This document shows positions 1-5,684 of a stretch of DNA of 6,140 nt, in pieces. Position 1 is the first letter of the stretch, and each line of letters starts with the position of its first letter. Origin of the DNA: Bacteroidota bacterium (GTDB lineage: Bacteria; Bacteroidota; Bacteroidia; Chitinophagales; Chitinophagaceae). The stretch spans positions 1 to 6,140 of the forward strand of contig JAGWTX010000159.1 of the NCBI GenBank assembly GCA_028875955.1. The letters are read 5' to 3'. The translations under genes were made by a program, and so were the position numbers. The notes under the pieces were generated by a model, which did not search any database, was not told where the DNA came from, and was given only the letters and a program-made list of their open reading frames with translations.

Positions 1-17
1 AATAAAAAATCAGAAGA

Positions 18-659
18 ATGAAACGTATCATTTTAGCAGACGATCATAGTTTTATCCGCAGAGGTCTGATACAGATCCTGACAGACGAATATCCCTCCGC
101 AGAGATAACAGAAGTGGCCGATGGGGATGCCCTGGTAAAGGAAGTCATGCAGCATGACTTCGACCTGGTCATTTCCGACCTGGATATGCCGGGACGCGGC
201 GGTCTGGAAGCGCTGGAACAGATCAAACAGATCAAACCCGATCTGCCGGTTCTGATCTTAAGCATCTACTCCGAAGACCTGTATGCCGTTCGCGCATTAC
301 GGGCGGGCGCTTCCGGGTATCTGAATAAAAATTCTGCTCCTGAAGAACTGATCAATGCGATACAACGCATCTCACTGGGGAGGAAATACATCACAGCCGA
401 AGTTGCAGAAAAACTGCTTACCCAGGTTGATACCACCAAACATCCACATGAACTATTAACCAATAAGGAGTTTGAAATTTTCAAATTGCTGGCATTGGGC
501 AAAACCATTACCCAGATTGCCGAAATTCTTTCCTTGGCCTTAACCACAATCAGTACCCACAGAAGCCGGATCCTGACAAAACTGAATCTATCCACCAATT
601 CCGATCTAACCCGGTATGCGATTTCGCATCATATCATTTCAGATCTGGATGCCGGATAA
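18..659 (+). CDS. NarL/LuxR-family two-component response regulator
   Basis: A 213-aa cytoplasmic response regulator, probably a DNA-binding transcription factor switched by phosphorylation. The receiver domain spans about residues 2-120: the acidic pair D8-D9, the phospho-acceptor D54 in the stretch ISDLDMPG, S82 at the switch Ser/Thr position, and K104 in GYLNKNSA. After a linker, a LuxR/GerE helix-turn-helix covers about residues 146-208, starting LLTNKEFEIFKLL, with a recognition-helix region around LTTISTHRSRILTKL. Length and domain order are normal for the NarL/FixJ class. The ATG at 18 is chosen because it puts the first beta strand (KRIILADDH) at the very N-terminus; no strong ribosome binding site is visible, which is usual in Bacteroidota. 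Only 17 bases lie upstream, so a partner histidine kinase, if adjacent, is outside the window. The regulated genes cannot be told from the sequence. Confidence 0.95.
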   Translation: MKRIILADDHSFIRRGLIQILTDEYPSAEITEVADGDALVKEVMQHDFDLVISDLDMPGRGGLEALEQIKQIKPDLPVLILSIYSEDLYAVRALRAGASGYLNKNSAPEELINAIQRISLGRKYITAEVAEKLLTQVDTTKHPHELLTNKEFEIFKLLALGKTITQIAEILSLALTTISTHRSRILTKLNLSTNSDLTRYAISHHIISDLDAG

Positions 660-700
660 AAATTGGGACTTCACACACTATATCTGATGTATTGGATTGG

Positions 701-767
701 CAGAATCCGAACCTACAACCCTCCCGCCAATGGCGGGATGCGCTTCAGGTCATAGATATAAAAAAAG
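701..767 (-). repeat. tRNA-derived repeat, copy 1 (degenerate)
   Basis: This 67-bp segment aligns without gaps to 806-872 (offset 105 bases) with 60 of 67 identities. On the minus strand it reads, in order, an A/T-rich lead, GGAAGCGCAT-like D-stem end (here with one change), the perfect palindrome CCCGCC-ATT-GGCGGG at 723-737, and a T-arm-like GTAGG-TTCGGAT-TCTGC. The T-loop differs from the canonical TTCGAAT by one base, and the sequence beyond it no longer resembles an acceptor strand, so this copy is the more decayed of the two. It begins 41 bases after the response regulator stop. A functional tRNA is excluded because the 5' acceptor and D-loop are missing. The tRNA-derived reading is inference from arm geometry. 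Confidence 0.7.
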
Positions 768-789
768 CGTCCTCATTGCTGAAAGACGC
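760..789 (-). terminator. Putative rho-independent terminator (minus strand)
   Basis: On the minus strand GCGTC (789-785), a 13-base loop and GACGC (771-767) are followed at once by seven T (766-760). This is the layout of an intrinsic terminator just downstream of the tRNA-like copy 2, where a tRNA transcript would end. The stem is only five base pairs and the loop is large, so strength is uncertain. A further GACGC at 798-794 could pair with GCGTC (789-785) across a four-base loop instead, so the terminator stem has a competing partner. Confidence 0.5.
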
Positions 790-796
790 ATTTGCG

Positions 797-872
797 TCGG
801 GAAGACAGGATTCGAACCTGCGAACCTCCCGCCAATGGCGGGATGCGCTTCCGGTCATAGAAATAAAAAAAG
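797..872 (-). repeat. tRNA-derived repeat, copy 2, with T-arm and acceptor 3' strand
   Basis: The second copy of the 67-bp repeat (core 806-872) continues on the minus strand into the 3' end of a tRNA. The order is GGAAGCGC resembling the D-stem 3' strand, TCCCG-CCATTGG-CGGGA in the place of the anticodon arm, the short variable piece GGTTC, the T-arm GCAGG-TTCGAAT-CCTGT with a canonical T-loop, and CTTCCCG plus A as acceptor strand and discriminator (804-797). CCA is not encoded. The 5' acceptor, which should read CGGGAAG, and the D-loop are absent; A/T-rich sequence stands there instead. The anticodon-loop position 33 is C rather than T, and the arm is fully self-complementary down to a 3-base loop. 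The T-arm and acceptor recall Bacteroidota tRNA-Pro from memory only. Best read as a tRNA-derived interspersed repeat or pseudogene, not a working tRNA. The A7-G at its far end is shared with the adjacent IS terminus. Confidence 0.65.
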
Positions 873-884
873 AGGCCGTCTCAA
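863..884 (+). repeat. Left terminal inverted repeat of the IS
   Basis: The 22 bases here match the reverse complement of 2616-2637 except at position 877 (C here, T in the right end's reverse complement). The repeat starts ATA7 and continues GAGGCCGTCTCAA. This end lies beyond the 3' end of the minus-strand transposase gene. Confidence 0.85.
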
Positions 885-910
885 TAAAAATTGAGGCGGT
901 TTCTTTTTTT
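865..910. terminator. Strong bidirectional hairpin terminator at the left IS end
   Basis: An A7 run, then a stem of 14 consecutive pairs (872-885 with 890-903, including three G-T wobbles) around the loop AAAA, then T7 (904-910). It is flanked by A-tract and T-tract, so it can terminate transcription from either side. It sits 52 bases beyond the transposase stop codon and would end its transcript. It would also block read-through into the element from the response regulator side. It overlaps the terminal inverted repeat. Confidence 0.8.
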
Positions 911-961
911 ATGGGATAGATTTTTCTTTTTTCGAAGATTTGCAAAAAAGATGACAATTCC

Positions 962-2506
962 TCAGGCTGCCATCTTCCTGAGATTGTGTGCCAGTGCCAG
1001 GAGGCCTGTTTCAACGCTTACTTTATCGATTCCCCGTAACATAAAGCGTTTGAAGTGGTGATTTTGCTTGATATTTCCAAAAACAGGTTCGGTATCATGA
1101 CATCGCTGCTTTCTTTTTTCGATTCCTTTTGTGGTTTTCAGTCGTTTTTCTGCCTTGTTCCTCAGCCGCCGATAATTATTGTTCACTTCGATTACACGGT
1201 CGCCTTGCTGCTGGTGGCATATTTCGCGTAAAAAACAGCCTTCACAGTTTCTGGCTTTGTAGCTGTCTATGATTTTGGGATAGCCGCTTTTTGTTTCTTC
1301 TATTTTCCATCCTATATGCTTCATCGGTTCGCCGATCGGACACAGATACTGATTATTTTGTTCGTCATATGTAAACCGGTCTACTTTAAAACACTCATTG
1401 TTGCGGATCGTTTCATTTTGCATCCGGTCGAACTGGTTGTGTTTAACATAGGCGGTGATCCTTTTGTCTTCCATCCATTGATAATTCTCTTCACTTCCAT
1501 AACCCGCATCGGCTGTTACATTGGTTGGCTTTTGTTTAAAGTTTTTAATGTGTTGTTCAAGGTGAGTGATTAGCGTGTTTGTATCGGTGGCATTCTGGTG
1601 AAGGGTGTAGGAAGCGATGTATTGGTTATTGGTGCTGAACTGTACGTTGTAGGCTGGTTTTAGCTGGCCGTTTTTCATGTGATCTTCCTTCATTCGCATA
1701 AAGGTGGCATCAGGGTCTGTCTTGCTGTAACTGCTCCGCTTCTCACCCAGGATCTTTTCCTGCTCCTCATACTTGTCCAGTGCCGCTGGCCAGTTCTTTT
1801 TAGCATAATTCAGCTTCTGTTTTACTTCCTTGCTTACCGGCTTGTCGCGCAGCACCTCATTGATCTTTTCTATGGTCTGCGTCACTTTTTCCGCATCGAT
1901 CTTATCAAAAGTGGTCGGATCGGTATCATCCATTTCTGCAGCTGCTACCTTTTGCGCATATTGCCATAATCCGTTCAATTGCTCTTTGATCCTTTCCCTA
2001 TTTGTGCCGATGGATTTACCCCATACAAATGTGTAGCGATTGGCATTAGCCTCTATCTTGGTACCGTCTGTGTATAGCTCCTTAATGTTGAGCAATCCAG
2101 CCTCACACAGCAGTGTTACCACCTGAGTAAAGATCGGTTGAAGGGTTTTCTGCAATCGCTCGCCCCGGAAGCGGTTGATCGTATTGTGATCAGGCTTGGC
2201 CATGCCTGCAAGCCACATATACTGAATGTTATTGCTTACGGCGTCTTCTATCCTGCGGCTGCTGTAAATATTATTGATATAGGCATACACCATCACTTTG
2301 AGTAGCATCCGGGGATGATAGCTCGTTGTACCTCCAGGTTTATACTGGTGAATCAATGCAGATATATCCACTTTATCCAAAACAGCGTTCACGATCCGTA
2401 CAGGATGGTCCGCACTAATCAACTCTTCAAGCGTCGGTGGGAAAGCCATCAACTGGTTCTGATGGTTCTGCTTGAATTTGACTTTTAGGTTTTGTTGTTT
2501 GCCCAT
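962..2506 (-). CDS. IS1182-family DDE transposase
   Basis: A 514-aa transposase that cuts and joins the ends of its own insertion sequence. The N-terminal region (about 15-125) is the DUF772-like part typical of this family: FPPTLEELI, HPVRIVNAVLD and KPDHNTINRFRG. The likely catalytic triad is D147 in LYTDGTKIEANANRY, D333 in VTADAGYGSEENY and E473 in DTEPVFGNIKQNHHFKRF. The C-terminus ends with the family signature LALAHNLRKM. A four-cysteine cluster (C389, C421, C424, C430), seen in related transposases, may bind a metal. About 90 residues between the first and second catalytic aspartates (roughly 170-260) are charged and helical. No frameshift or internal stop is present. The ATG at 2506 has no Shine-Dalgarno, and a TATAAT lies only two bases upstream (2514-2509), so the true promoter is unclear. 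The family assignment rests on motifs recalled, not on a search. Confidence 0.95.
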   Translation of the reverse strand: MGKQQNLKVKFKQNHQNQLMAFPPTLEELISADHPVRIVNAVLDKVDISALIHQYKPGGTTSYHPRMLLKVMVYAYINNIYSSRRIEDAVSNNIQYMWLAGMAKPDHNTINRFRGERLQKTLQPIFTQVVTLLCEAGLLNIKELYTDGTKIEANANRYTFVWGKSIGTNRERIKEQLNGLWQYAQKVAAAEMDDTDPTTFDKIDAEKVTQTIEKINEVLRDKPVSKEVKQKLNYAKKNWPAALDKYEEQEKILGEKRSSYSKTDPDATFMRMKEDHMKNGQLKPAYNVQFSTNNQYIASYTLHQNATDTNTLITHLEQHIKNFKQKPTNVTADAGYGSEENYQWMEDKRITAYVKHNQFDRMQNETIRNNECFKVDRFTYDEQNNQYLCPIGEPMKHIGWKIEETKSGYPKIIDSYKARNCEGCFLREICHQQQGDRVIEVNNNYRRLRNKAEKRLKTTKGIEKRKQRCHDTEPVFGNIKQNHHFKRFMLRGIDKVSVETGLLALAHNLRKMAA

Positions 2507-2597
2507 ATATTATAGACATACAAAACTTCTTTTTTATTGCCCAAAACAACTACTCTTTTTATCAACCGTACTTGTGAATAAACTCACCCTAAAAACT

Positions 2598-2635
2598 AAA
2601 AAGAGGCCGCCCCTTTTGAGACAGCCTCTTTTTTT
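2598..2635. terminator. Hairpin terminator at the right IS end
   Basis: AAAAAGAGGC (2598-2607) pairs with GCCTCTTTTT (2624-2633) around a 16-base loop, with the T run going on to 2635. The hairpin lies upstream of the transposase gene and overlaps the right terminal repeat. It would stop transcripts entering the element from outside, which fits the tight self-insulation of many insertion sequences. It has only five G/C-rich pairs plus the A/T tract, so it is weaker than the left-end hairpin. Confidence 0.65.
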
Positions 2636-2637
2636 AT
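2616..2637 (-). repeat. Right terminal inverted repeat of the IS
   Basis: Reverse complement of 863-884 with a single mismatch. On the minus strand it reads ATA7 followed by GAGGCTGTCTCAA. It lies about 110 bases upstream of the transposase start. Confidence 0.85.
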
Positions 2638-2705
2638 GTGGTTATCTGAAACATCTATAAAATGAATTGATGCCACCTATCTGGTTTCCCGATTATTCCT
2701 TCCCA

Positions 2706-2822
2706 TTAACCCTTTCTCATTGCCCATTCATGACCACAGAATATTTCTGGACTTTCCATTCCTTTGGATAACGGATCCCTGATAGTCACTGTGGTATTGC
2801 ATTTCAGCGCCTCGCAGTTGCA
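2706..2822 (-). pseudogene. Possible remnant of a small Cys-rich protein
   Basis: A 38-codon minus-strand frame ends at a TAA (2708-2706) and reads CNCEALKCNTT at its start, RDPLSKGMESPEIF in the middle and CGHEWAMRKG at its end. Four cysteines and a His (CxC, C, CGH) look like a small metal-binding protein rather than random sequence. It has no start codon: an in-frame TAA lies four codons upstream. An ATG at 2823-2821 overlaps the first Cys codon but is in another frame, so a one-base indel could have broken the start. I do not recognise a family. Random open frames of this length are common, so the call rests only on composition. Confidence 0.2.
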
Positions 2823-2897
2823 TAAAAAGGTTTATTAAAATACGCTTAAGATTGTCGTACCCTGATGATGGTCATAATTCAGCAAAATACACAGGGA

Positions 2898-2905
2898 TAG
2901 TTTTG
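2898..2905 (+). promoter_or_regulatory. Candidate Bacteroidota -7 box for the cytochrome-porin operon
   Basis: TAGTTTTG matches the Bacteroidota primary-sigma -7 consensus TAnnTTTG. It lies about 135 bases upstream of the cytochrome start, in the correct orientation. No clear TTG is found at the usual 19-21 base distance upstream, so this half-match is suggestive only. It would give a leader of about 125 bases. Confidence 0.35.
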
Positions 2906-3039
2906 TCTTTAGAAAGAATGCAATACGATAAACGATTGATCTGACATATTCCCTGCAGACGATCCTGAAAAAAAGCATTCGAACTTACTTGCTGCAAGAA
3001 ACAAAGGAACAGTATTTAATCTCATTTAAAACTATTGTT

Positions 3040-3456
3040 ATGTACAGAAATGTAATCATTTCCTGCATTTGTCTTATGTCCGTTTGTGTCTTATTGCAAC
3101 CGGATTCAGCGCAGGCACAGTCAAAACCCTGGTCGGTTCCCAGGGAAGCAATCAATATGCATAATCCTTTAGCGGGCAATGCGGCTTCTGTCAAAACAGG
3201 TAAGGAGCTATATGTCACTTATTGTACGCCCTGTCATGGAAATAAGGGAAAAGGGGATGGCATTGCAGCCGCTTCTCTGAAACCCAAACCTGCAGATCAT
3301 ACGTCTGCAGTCGTTCAATCTGAAACAGACGGTTCCTTGTTCTATAAACTGTCTGAAGGAAGAACGCCCATGCCTCAGTACAAAGCTTCGTTTACGGAAA
3401 GTCAGCGATGGGCACTCGTCAATTATATCAGAACCCTGGCCGGGAAGCATAAATAA
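3040..3456 (+). CDS. Periplasmic mono-haem cytochrome c (class I)
   Basis: A 138-aa secreted c-type cytochrome, an electron carrier in the periplasm. Residues 1-26 form a Sec signal peptide (YRN, a hydrophobic core, then an AQA cleavage motif before QSKPW). The mature part is one cytochrome c domain: the haem-binding CTPCH motif has C62, C65 and proximal ligand H66, then GNKGKGDG, and M111 in GRTPMPQY is the likely distal ligand. The C-terminal helix ESQRWALVNYIRTL packs on the haem in this fold. The frame is open further upstream to a TTG at 2989, but the ATG at 3040 is preferred because the signal peptide starts there. It is the first of three close genes, with 31 bases to the porin gene. 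Closest in style to the cbb3/c551-like single-domain cytochromes; the redox partner is unknown. Confidence 0.9.
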   Translation: MYRNVIISCICLMSVCVLLQPDSAQAQSKPWSVPREAINMHNPLAGNAASVKTGKELYVTYCTPCHGNKGKGDGIAAASLKPKPADHTSAVVQSETDGSLFYKLSEGRTPMPQYKASFTESQRWALVNYIRTLAGKHK

Positions 3457-3487
3457 AACCATTTGCGTTATTTCAAAAAATCTTGCT

Positions 3488-4714
3488 ATGAAACATTCAT
3501 TTATTCAGGTAAAAAAATGGCTGACTCCTGTACTGCTCCTGTTGGTATCAGGTCAGGCCATTTCACAAAACACGAAGTCATCCGCTGATTCAGCCTTGCT
3601 GGACAGGATCAGTGCGTTAGAAAAACAGGTATCCTATACAAAACCCGGTGAAGATCATTTGATGGTTGCCGGCTTGGTCACTTTCGGGTTTGTCAGTAAT
3701 CATACCACAAATACCTTCGGCGGTGTTAGTCAGTCAACCAAAACCAATAGCCTGGGTGATGCGGATCATTTTGAATTCAGTCCCTTATTCCTCTGGCGTC
3801 ATGGTAAAAAGCTGCTGATGGAATTTGAGCCCTCCTTCAGCAATGACCAGGTGGGTGTGAACTGGGCCGATATCTCCTATTTTGCAGCTCCCGGTCTCAT
3901 CATAAGAGGTGGTTATATCGTTTTGCCATTCGGCGCTTACAACAAACGCCTTGCAGCCGGCTGGATCAATAAACTGGCATCTGATCCGGAAGGGATTCCG
4001 GGTGCAACCGATTATGGTCTGGAACTGGAAGGCGGATTTTATGCCGGTAATATGAAATGGAGTTATGATGTCGCAGTATCAAACGGGATGAATCTCCAGA
4101 GTGACGGATCACTGGGGTGGCCTGGTATAACGGATAACAACACCAACAAGAATCTTACAGCCAGGATCGGTTGGTTGCCTTTTGCGAACTCATCTTTTGA
4201 ACTGGGTGCCTCAGTCATGACAGGAAAAGTGGGTGATCCGGGATCTCCCTATGCATCAGTAAAAGCCAATATGTATGCTTTGGATATGAACCTGATTGAG
4301 AATTTCAATCCTTTCCAATTAAATGTAAAAGGACAGTACAGCGTGGCAAATGTGACAGATGCTGCCTATGATAATCCGGTGAACACAGGAACCAACTATA
4401 CCTTTAACAACAAAACCAAAACGGGTTATATCATGGCTTCGCTACGGCCAACCTATAGCGATAACCCGGTACTGAAAAATTTCGAAGTGGCTGCCCGTTA
4501 TGGGAATTATACTACTCCCGCAAATTCACTTTTCGGGACCAAGGACAATTCTCTTTCCGTTGGACTGGATTACTGGCTGAACTGGAGAACCGTTGTCAAA
4601 TTTTCCTATGAAGCCATCAAGGGGGATAATACCGTATCAACCGATATCGGTGGTACTCCGGGAGCCATTAACAAATCACATTCCATGTATTTACAATTTG
4701 CCATTCAATTATAA
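3488..4714 (+). CDS. Outer-membrane porin-like beta-barrel protein
   Basis: A 408-aa protein with a signal peptide (about 1-26: KHSFIQVKKW, a leucine-rich core, then SGQAIS). A short helical, coiled-coil-like stretch follows (about 34-48, ALLDRISALEKQV). From about residue 57 it alternates aromatic and polar residues as in a beta-barrel, for example MVAGLVTFGFVS, FSPLFLWRHGKKLLMEFEPSF and VGLDYWLNWRTVVKFSYEA. It ends on the strand SMYLQFAIQL, as barrel proteins do. The layout (N-terminal coiled coil, RGGYIVLPFGAYN, GLDYWLNWR near the end) recalls phosphate-selective porins of the OprO/OprP type, but I cannot confirm that family or any substrate. It lies between two cytochrome c genes with gaps of 31 and 10 bases, which implies co-transcription. 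It could supply an anion to a periplasmic redox reaction, or form part of an envelope electron route. Confidence 0.8.
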   Translation: MKHSFIQVKKWLTPVLLLLVSGQAISQNTKSSADSALLDRISALEKQVSYTKPGEDHLMVAGLVTFGFVSNHTTNTFGGVSQSTKTNSLGDADHFEFSPLFLWRHGKKLLMEFEPSFSNDQVGVNWADISYFAAPGLIIRGGYIVLPFGAYNKRLAAGWINKLASDPEGIPGATDYGLELEGGFYAGNMKWSYDVAVSNGMNLQSDGSLGWPGITDNNTNKNLTARIGWLPFANSSFELGASVMTGKVGDPGSPYASVKANMYALDMNLIENFNPFQLNVKGQYSVANVTDAAYDNPVNTGTNYTFNNKTKTGYIMASLRPTYSDNPVLKNFEVAARYGNYTTPANSLFGTKDNSLSVGLDYWLNWRTVVKFSYEAIKGDNTVSTDIGGTPGAINKSHSMYLQFAIQL

Positions 4715-4724
4715 ATCCTACCTC

Positions 4725-5009
4725 ATGAAAACGATATTCTCCTATAAAAAAGCGACCGTACTGGGATCCCTGATCCTGCTTATGACCGCCAGCACCGTAT
4801 TACTAAACAGTTGTGCAGTTAGTAAAAAAATATCACAGAGATCCGGTGTGCAGTTGTGGGCCGAGAATTGCCAGCGTTGCCACAATACGCCATCACCTGC
4901 AACTTTTTCACCGGAGAAATGGGAAACGGTGGGTTTACATATGCAAAGCCGGGCCTTACTTACAGAAAGTGAAAGAGAAAAAATTGTGGCATTCCTGAAA
5001 CAGCAATAG
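4725..5009 (+). CDS. Small lipoprotein mono-haem cytochrome c
   Basis: A 94-aa cytochrome c anchored as a lipoprotein. Residues 1-29 are a signal peptide ending in the lipobox LLNSC, so C30 should be lipidated. The haem motif CQRCH gives C49, C52 and ligand H53, and M73 in VGLHMQSRALLT is the probable distal ligand. The C-terminal helix SEREKIVAFLKQQ closes the very short domain. The same frame is open upstream to 4593 within the porin gene, but the ATG at 4725 is clearly right because it opens the signal peptide ten bases after the porin stop. In Bacteroidota, lipoproteins may face the periplasm or the outside; nothing here decides which. Third gene of the cytochrome-porin-cytochrome operon. 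Its stop lies two bases from that of the convergent AlkD gene. Confidence 0.88.
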   Translation: MKTIFSYKKATVLGSLILLMTASTVLLNSCAVSKKISQRSGVQLWAENCQRCHNTPSPATFSPEKWETVGLHMQSRALLTESEREKIVAFLKQQ

Positions 5010-5011
5010 CA

Positions 5012-5683
5012 TCATTGATGGATTCTTTTCAGTGCCTCTTTTTTACTCAGTGGACTGAGCGAATGCTCTTTGACAAAACGGATCACAAATGCGGGATCCG
5101 TTTTGCCATATTCACGAAGTGCCCAGCCGATGGCTTTGCGGATAAAAAAATCCTCGGCATCCGCCAGATGCAGGATATATTTTTTGAGAAGTTTTGTATC
5201 GGTGGCCGTTTTGTATTTTTTTTGAAACAGGAGGCTGCTTCTCTGTAACCAGATATTGTCTGACCGGTTCCACTTTTCAGTCAGGGGTTTTATACAGGCG
5301 GGGAAAAGCAGAAAAAAATCACTGAGCCAGTCGCTCCCGATATGATCCACTGAATCCCACCAGCTATGGGTGGTTAAACCGAATTCCAGCAATTCACCGG
5401 AAGCCGGAGTCCACAAGTGTTTGTGGTGTGCGAAAAGTTCAATGGCAAAATAATGATACTCCCTTTGGCGTAGCGAGAAACACTCTTTTACAATGTTTTC
5501 CAATTTTGTGTAATTGGAGATAGGGTTTGCCTGATAAAAAGTCTTTGCCGTACGGCGTCTTTCCGGTGCCGGAATACCCAGGAAATCGAATTGGTCTAAT
5601 AAATAGGCTTTCATACCGGCAGCTTTTACCGGATCCGCAAGTCCTGTCCATTGTTTTTTCAAGGGTCTGAGATAGGGATGCAT
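5012..5683 (-). CDS. AlkD-type DNA glycosylase (DNA alkylation repair protein)
   Basis: A 223-aa HEAT-like-repeat DNA glycosylase of the AlkC/AlkD family, which removes N3- and N7-alkylated purines from DNA in the cytoplasm. The residues shown to matter in Bacillus cereus AlkD are all present and fall at the same numbers: W109 and D113 in SWWDSVDHIG, R148 in IWLQRSSLLFQKKY and W187 in IRKAIGWALREYGKTDP. The ATG at 5683 is chosen for that agreement, and because it lies one base after the stop of the upstream oxidoreductase gene, which suggests translational coupling. An ATG at 5716 would add 11 residues and overlap that gene by 32 bases. The protein is predicted all-helical with no signal peptide. 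Length is normal for the family. No alkylation-response operator is visible, and the upstream partner does not suggest a repair role. Confidence 0.93.
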   Translation of the reverse strand: MHPYLRPLKKQWTGLADPVKAAGMKAYLLDQFDFLGIPAPERRRTAKTFYQANPISNYTKLENIVKECFSLRQREYHYFAIELFAHHKHLWTPASGELLEFGLTTHSWWDSVDHIGSDWLSDFFLLFPACIKPLTEKWNRSDNIWLQRSSLLFQKKYKTATDTKLLKKYILHLADAEDFFIRKAIGWALREYGKTDPAFVIRFVKEHSLSPLSKKEALKRIHQ

Positions 5684-5684
5684 A

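Larger units (their letters stand above)
863..2637 (-). mobile_element. IS1182-family insertion sequence, complete
   Basis: An element of about 1.78 kb bounded by inverted repeats: 863-884 matches the reverse complement of 2616-2637 at 21 of 22 positions (left GAGGCCGTCTCAA, right GAGGCTGTCTCAA, each preceded by ATA7). It carries one intact transposase gene on the minus strand. Each end also folds on itself into a terminator-like hairpin. The exact boundary is uncertain: the outer ATA7G also occurs in repeat copy 1 (758-767), so some of the apparent terminal repeat may be target sequence, and the core element could be 872-2628. No clear direct target duplication is seen outside either boundary. 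GAGGCTGTCTCA-type ends and the protein family both point to IS1182. The open reading frame is undamaged, so the element may still be active. Confidence 0.88.
2638..3039. other. Gene-poor spacer between the IS and the cytochrome operon
   Basis: About 400 bases with no convincing complete gene on either strand. I see three minor things in it: a minus-strand Cys-rich reading frame without a start codon (2706-2822), a TAGTTTTG promoter-like box (2898-2905), and the short palindrome CTTGC-T-GCAAG (2988-2998) in the presumed leader of the downstream gene. No terminator, RNA gene or repeat array is visible beyond the IS edge. Confidence 0.6.

Noticed and set aside
797..872. A functional tRNA gene on the minus strand
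   Set aside because: The T-arm and acceptor 3' strand are good, but the 5' acceptor strand and D-loop are missing and there is no proper anticodon loop.
701..872. A short CRISPR array
   Set aside because: Only two units, each a 67-bp imperfect repeat built on a tRNA-like structure, and no cas genes nearby.
692..919. Two overlapping plus-strand reading frames (692-919 and 697-894) with repeated peptides such as RQWRDAL and PPMAGCASGH
   Set aside because: They are translations of the two tRNA-derived repeat copies and of the IS end; the repetition comes from the nucleotide repeat, not from a protein.
1316..2036. Several plus-strand open frames inside the transposase gene (1316-1573, 1679-1969, 1830-2036)
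   Set aside because: They lie antisense to a clear, intact transposase and show no recognisable protein character.
2989..3040. An upstream TTG start for the first cytochrome c gene
   Set aside because: It would put 17 polar residues before a clear signal peptide; the ATG at 3040 starts the signal peptide directly.
4593..4724. An upstream start for the lipoprotein cytochrome inside the porin gene
   Set aside because: The extra residues are the porin sequence in another frame and would precede a good lipoprotein signal peptide starting at 4725.
5010..5030. Small hairpin CATC-ATT-GATG followed by a T-rich stretch as a terminator of the cytochrome operon
   Set aside because: Only four A/T-containing base pairs and an interrupted T-run, so too weak to call.
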